Shown: piece by piece, positions 8,649-11,659 of the stretch
Position numbering within the stretch: the first letter of the stretch is position 1
Layout of the letters: each line of letters starts with the position of its first letter
Source of the DNA: Eubacterium sp.
GTDB lineage: Bacteria > Bacillota > Clostridia > Lachnospirales > Lachnospiraceae
Length of the DNA stretch: 11,659 bases
Assembly: GCA_017616955.1 (NCBI GenBank)
Contig: JAFZXD010000008.1
Location: 1-11,659 of the forward strand
Reading direction: 5' to 3'
The notes under the pieces: model-generated
The model's input: only the letters and a program-made list of their open reading frames with translations
Databases searched by the model: none
What the model was told of the DNA's origin: nothing
Made by a program: the position numbers and the translations under genes

Positions 8649-8674
8649 AACGCTTTTTAGCGAAAGCGTTTTCC
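8649..8674. promoter_or_regulatory. CcpA/LacI-type operator (cre-like) and overlapping inverted repeat upstream of MalQ-GlgP
   Basis: CGAAAGCGTTTTCC (8661-8674) agrees with the Bacillus cre consensus TGWAANCGNTNWCA at all positions except the two end bases, and has the central CG characteristic of LacI/CcpA-family operators. Its AAAGCGTT half is also one arm of a perfect inverted repeat, AACGCTTT-6-AAAGCGTT (8649-8670). It lies about 40 bp upstream of the candidate -35. Catabolite or sugar-specific (MalR-like) control of an alpha-glucan gene is well known in Firmicutes; which protein binds here is unknown. A cre this far upstream could activate rather than repress. Confidence 0.55.
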
Positions 8675-8675
8675 T

Positions 8676-8724
8676 TCAAAACAAAAGAGAATACTCACAT
8701 TCATTTTTTTCATGTGAGTATTCT
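8676..8724 (-). terminator. Rho-independent terminator after the MerR-type regulator gene
   Basis: A perfect 13-bp stem, AGAATACTCACAT (8688-8700) with ATGTGAGTATTCT (8712-8724), around an 11-base A/T-rich loop. It is followed on the minus strand by CTTTTGTTTTG. The stem starts 19 bases after the regulator's stop codon. It insulates the MalQ-GlgP gene from regulator transcription. Confidence 0.85.
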
Positions 8725-8742
8725 TCTTTATAAATTAATATA

Positions 8743-9603
8743 TTATTTTTTATCAGACGAGTGATAAAATGCTTCTATTGCTTCCCCAATATATTGGGCA
8801 GCTCCCTGTCCGTAAACAGAATCCACACCCTTCGCCAATTCTACATTTTTCTGATATTCTTTTGCAATATCCATCAGAAGAGGTCCGGCATCTTTAACCT
8901 GATAAAGCTGTTTCGCAACAAAATCATATTCACCAATCAGCTGTCGGATTTCAAATGAATTCACATCCGTTCCCTTTTTATCCGCCAGTTTCTTCTGAAT
9001 ACTGTCCATTCTATTCTGAAATGCTGTAAACACTTCAGATTTTGGGGAACTCTTTACAGCCTCTTTAACCGAATCCTTATCACCATACCATTCGACCACC
9101 TTTGAGTAGTTTCTTTGGATCTGCTCATCCGAAGCCCCTTCAATCATATGCTCTTCCCACGCTTCAATGCTTCCGTAATGATCAATAAAAATCTGCTTCT
9201 GAGATTCATTCATATTCTGAAGCATATCAGAAAACATAGTTCTAAGTTCTGTCTCATCAAATACAGTAAAGTCCATATTATAATCTCCTCTCAACATATT
9301 ATCCAGGATGGCTATAATGCGTTCTATTCTTTGCTGTTTTAAACATAACATTTTACGCTGTTTTGCCAACACACTGTTCCTATCAAGATCGGGATTCTCC
9401 ATAATAAGCTTTATATCCGCCAGCGGAAGGTCCAGCTCACGAAAAACCAGAATCTGTCCGAGCTTTTCTATAGCTTTATCGTCATAAAGTCTGTATCCCG
9501 CCTCTGAAATCTCCGTAGGTTTAAAAAGCCCTATTTCATCATAGTAATGGAGCGTGCGCACCGAGATACCTGTAAGCTTAGAAACTTCTTTAACTGTTTT
9601 CAT
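8743..9603 (-). CDS. MerR-family transcriptional regulator with TipAS-like ligand-binding domain
   Basis: 286-residue regulator. Residues 1-70 are the MerR winged-helix DNA-binding domain: MKTVKEVSKLTGISVRTLHY, then YYDEIGLFKPTE with SEAGYRLYDD, as in the family. Residues about 75-108 form the dimerisation helix (KQRKMLCLKQQRIERIIAIL). Residues about 145-282 resemble the all-helical TipAS domain of TipA/Mta-type proteins, which bind drugs or other hydrophobic ligands and switch the promoter by DNA distortion. The frame extends to an ATG at 9636, but the ATG at 9603 is chosen: it has AGGAGG nine bases upstream, gives the canonical MKT N-terminus, and the 9636 ATG lies inside the -10 element of the promoter. 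The gene is monocistronic, with its own terminator. No efflux pump or other obvious target gene is in the window, so autoregulation is the only supported role; its relation to the flanking pyrimidine and glucan genes is probably incidental. Confidence 0.92.
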   Translation of the reverse strand: MKTVKEVSKLTGISVRTLHYYDEIGLFKPTEISEAGYRLYDDKAIEKLGQILVFRELDLPLADIKLIMENPDLDRNSVLAKQRKMLCLKQQRIERIIAILDNMLRGDYNMDFTVFDETELRTMFSDMLQNMNESQKQIFIDHYGSIEAWEEHMIEGASDEQIQRNYSKVVEWYGDKDSVKEAVKSSPKSEVFTAFQNRMDSIQKKLADKKGTDVNSFEIRQLIGEYDFVAKQLYQVKDAGPLLMDIAKEYQKNVELAKGVDSVYGQGAAQYIGEAIEAFYHSSDKK

Positions 9604-9634
9604 TATGGTTATCCTCCTGTTTCTTGATGGATAC

Positions 9635-9665
9635 ATCGTAGCCTATAACGGAACGTGAGAGTCAA
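9635..9665 (-). promoter_or_regulatory. MerR-type promoter with 19-bp spacer and imperfect dyad (probable autoregulation)
   Basis: On the minus strand TTGACT (9665-9660) and TACGAT (9640-9635) are separated by 19 bp instead of 17, the defining property of promoters controlled by MerR-family activators. The spacer carries an imperfect dyad built around ACG-3-CGT with further matching outer bases (CT...AG). Predicted transcription starts about 25 bases before the ATG at 9603, leaving room for AGGAGG at 9618-9613. The spacing is seen; control by its own product is inferred from the family. Confidence 0.7.
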
Positions 9666-9687
9666 TAGTTTATTTCAACTTTTTATG

Positions 9688-9725
9688 AAAAAATACCTGC
9701 ATTACTCTTTTGAAATGCAGGTATT
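9688..9725 (-). terminator. Rho-independent terminator after pyrI
   Basis: A perfect 12-bp stem, AATACCTGCATT (9692-9703) with AATGCAGGTATT (9714-9725), around a ten-base loop, followed on the minus strand by TTTTCAT, with more Ts at the base of the stem. It starts 11 bases beyond the pyrI stop and ends the pyrBI operon before the MerR promoter. Confidence 0.85.
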
Positions 9726-9736
9726 CTGTAAATTCA

Positions 9737-10153
9737 TTATTTATCAGCCTCACAGTATTCACATCTGTAGATTCTCTTCTCAGGATCTGTCAGATTGAAA
9801 ATGTGCGGTATGTTAGGTTCGATAGCTGTAATACAGCGAGGATTTTTACACTTTTTAATGTTGATGAGTCTTGTTGGAAGATCTACCTTCTTCTTTTCAA
9901 CCGTAACTCCATCCTTGATGATACTTACGGTAACTCCCGGATCGATATATCCTATAACATCAAGGTTTATATCATACTCACCCTTATCAACTTTGATGAT
10001 GTCTTTCTTTCCCATCTTTTCGGACTTCACATTCTGCATCATAGCAACACCACAATCGAGTTTATCAAGTCCCAAGTCATAATAAATCTTCATAGCGTTT
10101 CCCGCTGTTATATGATCAAGTACGATTCCGTTCTGAATGCTATCTATTTTCAT
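9737..10153 (-). CDS. pyrI: Aspartate carbamoyltransferase regulatory subunit
   Basis: 138-residue regulatory chain that joins catalytic trimers into the allosteric aspartate carbamoyltransferase holoenzyme and binds nucleotide effectors. The zinc site is intact: Cys102, Cys107, Cys131 and Cys134 (CKNPRC ... RCEYC), with the same C-x4-C-x23-C-x2-C spacing as the E. coli chain. In the allosteric domain, LDHI (12-15) aligns with the E. coli VIDHI that holds nucleotide contacts, and GKKDIIKV (48-55) aligns with GRKDLIKI, including the effector-contacting lysines. It is shorter than the 153-residue E. coli protein, mainly at the N-terminus and the extreme C-terminus. The ATG at 10153 has AGGAG seven bases upstream. 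It follows pyrB by 58 bases with no strong terminator between, so the two are most likely cotranscribed. Nucleotide feedback control is expected from the family; whether CTP inhibits or ATP activates here cannot be read from the sequence. Confidence 0.96.
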   Translation of the reverse strand: MKIDSIQNGIVLDHITAGNAMKIYYDLGLDKLDCGVAMMQNVKSEKMGKKDIIKVDKGEYDINLDVIGYIDPGVTVSIIKDGVTVEKKKVDLPTRLINIKKCKNPRCITAIEPNIPHIFNLTDPEKRIYRCEYCEADK

Positions 10154-10211
10154 GATTTCGCTCCTTTTTTATTATCATAAAGAGATTATTCACTTCGTTC
10201 AGAATTATTTT

Positions 10212-11129
10212 TTAAACGTCCAGTCCGATAAGTCGGCTGATAAGTGCCATTCTTGCAAACTTCCCGTATTTAACCTGTCTAAAGTAGCATGCTCTCGGAT
10301 CTTCATCAACTGCCGGTGCGATCTCATTTACTCTCGGAAGCGGATGAAGGATGATCATATCCTCCTTAGCAAGCTTCATCTTCTTATCATCGAGTATATA
10401 AGAATCTTTGAGTCTTACATAGTCTGCCTCATTGAAGAATCTCTCTCTCTGTACTCTTGTCATGTACAGCATATCAAGCTTGCCGATATTGTCTTCAAGA
10501 GATGTTACTTCTTCATACTTAAGTCCTGCAGGTCTTATAACATCCGATATGATATAATCCGGAACCTTCAGTTCATCCGGTGAAATGAGCACAAAGCTAA
10601 TCCCTTCATATCTGGATAATGCCTTAATAAGTGAATGTACTGTACGTCCAATCTTGAGGTCTCCGCAGAGTCCGACTGTCATATTCCCAAGTCTGCCCTT
10701 CTCCTTACGAATTGTAAGAAGGTCTGTAAGAGTCTGTGTAGGATGATTATGTCCTCCGTCACCTGCATTGATGATCGGAACCGGAGAAAACATAGATGCC
10801 AGCTTAGGTGCTCCTTCATTCGGATGACGCATGGCTATTATATCAGCAAAACATCCAACTGTTCTAACTGTATCCTCTACACTTTCGCCCTTGGAAACCG
10901 AAGAATCATTTGCTGAAGAAAAACCTATAACATTTCCTCCCAGATCCAACATAGCTGATTCAAAACTAAGTCTTGTTCTTGTTGACGGCTCATAGAAAAG
11001 AGTTGCAATCTTCTTTCCTCTTGCAGCCTCCATATACTTCTCTGGGTTCTCATACATTCTCTCAGCTAATTCAAGAATGTCATCAAGTTCTTCAACCGAA
11101 AGATCCATAGGATCGATCAAATGTCTCAT
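10212..11129 (-). CDS. pyrB: Aspartate carbamoyltransferase catalytic subunit
   Basis: 305-residue enzyme that condenses carbamoyl phosphate with L-aspartate to N-carbamoyl-aspartate, the committed step of pyrimidine synthesis, in the cytoplasm. The carbamoyl phosphate loop [16 protein letters not shown] (45-60) contains the STRT motif (49-52). Lys80 in VSKGES corresponds to the active-site lysine donated across the subunit interface. Arg101-His102-Pro103 in AMRHPNEGA, His128 and Gln131 in [10 protein letters not shown], Arg225 in MTRVQRERF, and HPLPRVNEI (262-270) complete the active site. All are intact and the length matches the family (E. coli catalytic chain about 310). The ATG at 11129 has GGGAG six bases upstream. 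It is first in a pyrB-pyrI operon. No pyrimidine attenuator or PyrR-like leader is visible: the gap before it is 111 bases, much of it the terminator of the preceding gene. Feedback therefore probably acts mainly through PyrI. Confidence 0.97.
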   Translation of the reverse strand: MRHLIDPMDLSVEELDDILELAERMYENPEKYMEAARGKKIATLFYEPSTRTRLSFESAMLDLGGNVIGFSSANDSSVSKGESVEDTVRTVGCFADIIAMRHPNEGAPKLASMFSPVPIINAGDGGHNHPTQTLTDLLTIRKEKGRLGNMTVGLCGDLKIGRTVHSLIKALSRYEGISFVLISPDELKVPDYIISDVIRPAGLKYEEVTSLEDNIGKLDMLYMTRVQRERFFNEADYVRLKDSYILDDKKMKLAKEDMIILHPLPRVNEIAPAVDEDPRACYFRQVKYGKFARMALISRLIGLDV

Positions 11130-11160
11130 ATCGTTCTCCCTTCACCTAAAAATCTAATAC

Positions 11161-11189
11161 ATCGTATCATATATAAATGATTGTTTCCA
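11161..11189 (-). promoter_or_regulatory. Weak candidate promoter of pyrBI
   Basis: On the minus strand TGGAAA (11189-11184) and TACGAT (11166-11161) are 17 bp apart, each matching four of six consensus bases. Other A/T-rich choices exist nearby (TATGAT at 11171-11166; TTGAGA at 11202-11197 at a poor distance). A promoter is expected here because a strong terminator closes the preceding gene, but the exact position is uncertain. Any of these choices leaves a short leader without room for an attenuator. Confidence 0.35.
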
Positions 11190-11200
11190 TATAAAATCTC

Positions 11201-11235
11201 AAAAGAAAACGAGAGCAGCACTTCGCTCTCGTTTT
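11201..11235 (-). terminator. Rho-independent terminator after the edge carbamoyltransferase gene
   Basis: A perfect 11-bp stem, AAAACGAGAGC (11206-11216) with GCTCTCGTTTT (11225-11235), around an eight-base loop, with a TTTTCTTTTG run on the minus strand. It starts five bases after the stop codon and separates this gene from pyrBI. Confidence 0.85.
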
Positions 11236-11240
11236 ACTTA

Positions 11241-11659
11241 TTAACACTTTTTCAATAAATAATACATAACAGCCTTTTCAGCATGGCGTCTATTCTCTGC
11301 CTGATCAAGAATAGTTTCCATATGCTTCTGCTCAACACTCTTGGATATCTCAAATCCAACATGCATCGGCATATCATGAAATACAAGAGCTTCGCTGCCT
11401 TCAAGGAAAGCATCGTTTATCTGATAAGGCATCATCTTTGCAAGGGTTTGTTCCTTCTGCTCCTGATACTCAGGATTATTGAAGAATTCCATATCTACCC
11501 ATGTATCAGTATAGATGATATTCATCTTCTTAGCGTATTCTTTAGCCTCTTCCATAGTCATTGATGTATCGAGTTCTACATAATGACCTGTAGCCTTAGC
11601 CTCTTCATAGAATTCAGGTCCGCAGGCTGTCTTATTAACAAGAGGTGTAAGTCCATAAA
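11241..11659 (-). CDS. Ornithine/aspartate carbamoyltransferase-family protein, divergent (partial, N-terminus off the window)
   Basis: The C-terminal 139 codons of a carbamoyltransferase; the frame stays open to the right edge, so an internal ATG at 11561 is not the true start. The segment begins YGLTPLVNKTACGPEFYEEA and belongs to the amino-acid-binding (second) domain. The ending resembles ornithine carbamoyltransferase: IIYTDTWVDMEFF in place of the usual DVWVSMG loop, MMPYQIND like the family's YQVN segment, and DQAENRRHAEKAVMYYLL like DEAENRLHAQKALL. The substrate-contacting motif, normally HCLP in ornithine enzymes and HPLP in aspartate enzymes, is HDMPMH (11378-11361). Loss of the cysteine that contacts ornithine suggests a different amine substrate or an unassigned branch of the family, but without the N-terminal carbamoyl phosphate domain activity cannot be judged. 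It is followed by its own terminator and then pyrBI. Confidence 0.82.
   Translation of the reverse strand, partial: YGLTPLVNKTACGPEFYEEAKATGHYVELDTSMTMEEAKEYAKKMNIIYTDTWVDMEFFNNPEYQEQKEQTLAKMMPYQINDAFLEGSEALVFHDMPMHVGFEISKSVEQKHMETILDQAENRRHAEKAVMYYLLKKC

Noticed and set aside
8649..8670. Inverted repeat AACGCTTT/AAAGCGTT as a transcription terminator
   Set aside because: On the minus strand it is followed by an A-rich, not T-rich, stretch, and the MerR gene already has a stronger terminator just before it. No plus-strand gene needs one here. An operator reading fits better.
8516..8742. Riboswitch or T-box in the gap before MalQ-GlgP
   Set aside because: The only leader structure visible is a 6-bp hairpin. 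There is no conserved riboswitch core and no terminator/antiterminator pair downstream of the promoter.
9710..10583. Plus-strand open frames opposite pyrI and pyrB
   Set aside because: They overlap genes with intact catalytic or zinc motifs on the other strand and show no recognisable protein features.
11161..11170. Shared 10-mer TACGATGTAT at the pyrB and MerR-gene promoters as a co-regulated MerR site
   Set aside because: At pyrB the bases 19 bp upstream read TATGGA rather than TTGACT, and the dyad is absent, so the shared bases at the -10 region look like coincidence.
11130..11240. PyrR-type attenuator or UTP-sensitive leader before pyrB
   Set aside because: The only hairpin here is the terminator of the preceding gene, next to that gene's stop codon. 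The remaining leader is too short for an antiterminator and attenuator.
11241..11561. A short 106-residue protein starting at the ATG at 11561
   Set aside because: The same frame continues upstream to the window edge and encodes carbamoyltransferase-like sequence, so this ATG is internal to a larger, truncated gene.

Overview
The window looks like chromosome from a low-GC Firmicute, most probably a member of the Lachnospiraceae (Butyrivibrio/Coprococcus/Roseburia-like). That assignment is an inference. It rests on the AT-rich base composition, strong AGGAG-type ribosome sites, a lipoprotein binding protein with a long Ser/Thr/Glu/Asp linker, a YesM/YesN-type sensor pair next to a sugar binding protein, a clostridial-type glycogen phosphorylase, and an aspartate carbamoyltransferase with a separate zinc regulatory chain. 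All eight genes I can support lie on the minus strand, so transcription runs from high to low coordinates. No gene-free gap exceeds about 230 bases. I see no rRNA, tRNA, CRISPR or mobile element.

In transcription order: (1) the C-terminal part of a divergent ornithine-carbamoyltransferase-like enzyme (11241 to the window edge), closed by a strong terminator. (2) pyrB and pyrI (11129-9737), the catalytic and regulatory chains of aspartate carbamoyltransferase, with their own terminator. (3) A MerR-type regulator with a TipAS-like ligand domain (9603-8743), transcribed from a promoter with the 19-bp spacer typical of MerR-controlled promoters, and with its own terminator. (4) A regulatory gap holding a CcpA/LacI-type operator and a promoter, followed by one 1.27 kaa gene that fuses 4-alpha-glucanotransferase (MalQ) to glycogen/maltodextrin phosphorylase (GlgP). 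(5) A two-component pair: an AraC-type response regulator, then a histidine kinase three bases after its stop codon. (6) A terminator, a promoter region with two TTTTTTAGA direct repeats 20 bp apart, and the start of a lipoprotein sugar-binding protein that runs off the left edge.

The left two thirds reads as a carbohydrate module. The binding protein captures an oligosaccharide outside the cell, the kinase/regulator pair probably controls its expression, and the MalQ-GlgP fusion disproportionates and phosphorolyses alpha-1,4-glucans to glucose 1-phosphate in the cytoplasm. That the imported sugar is a maltodextrin is inferred from proximity only. The right third is carbamoyl phosphate chemistry: pyrimidine synthesis plus an unassigned carbamoyltransferase.

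The points most worth following up are the MalQ-GlgP fusion and its non-ATG start, the phased direct repeats in front of the binding-protein gene as a possible binding site for the neighbouring AraC-type regulator, and the HDMP motif replacing HCLP in the edge carbamoyltransferase. I did not find convincing evidence of an entirely new system.
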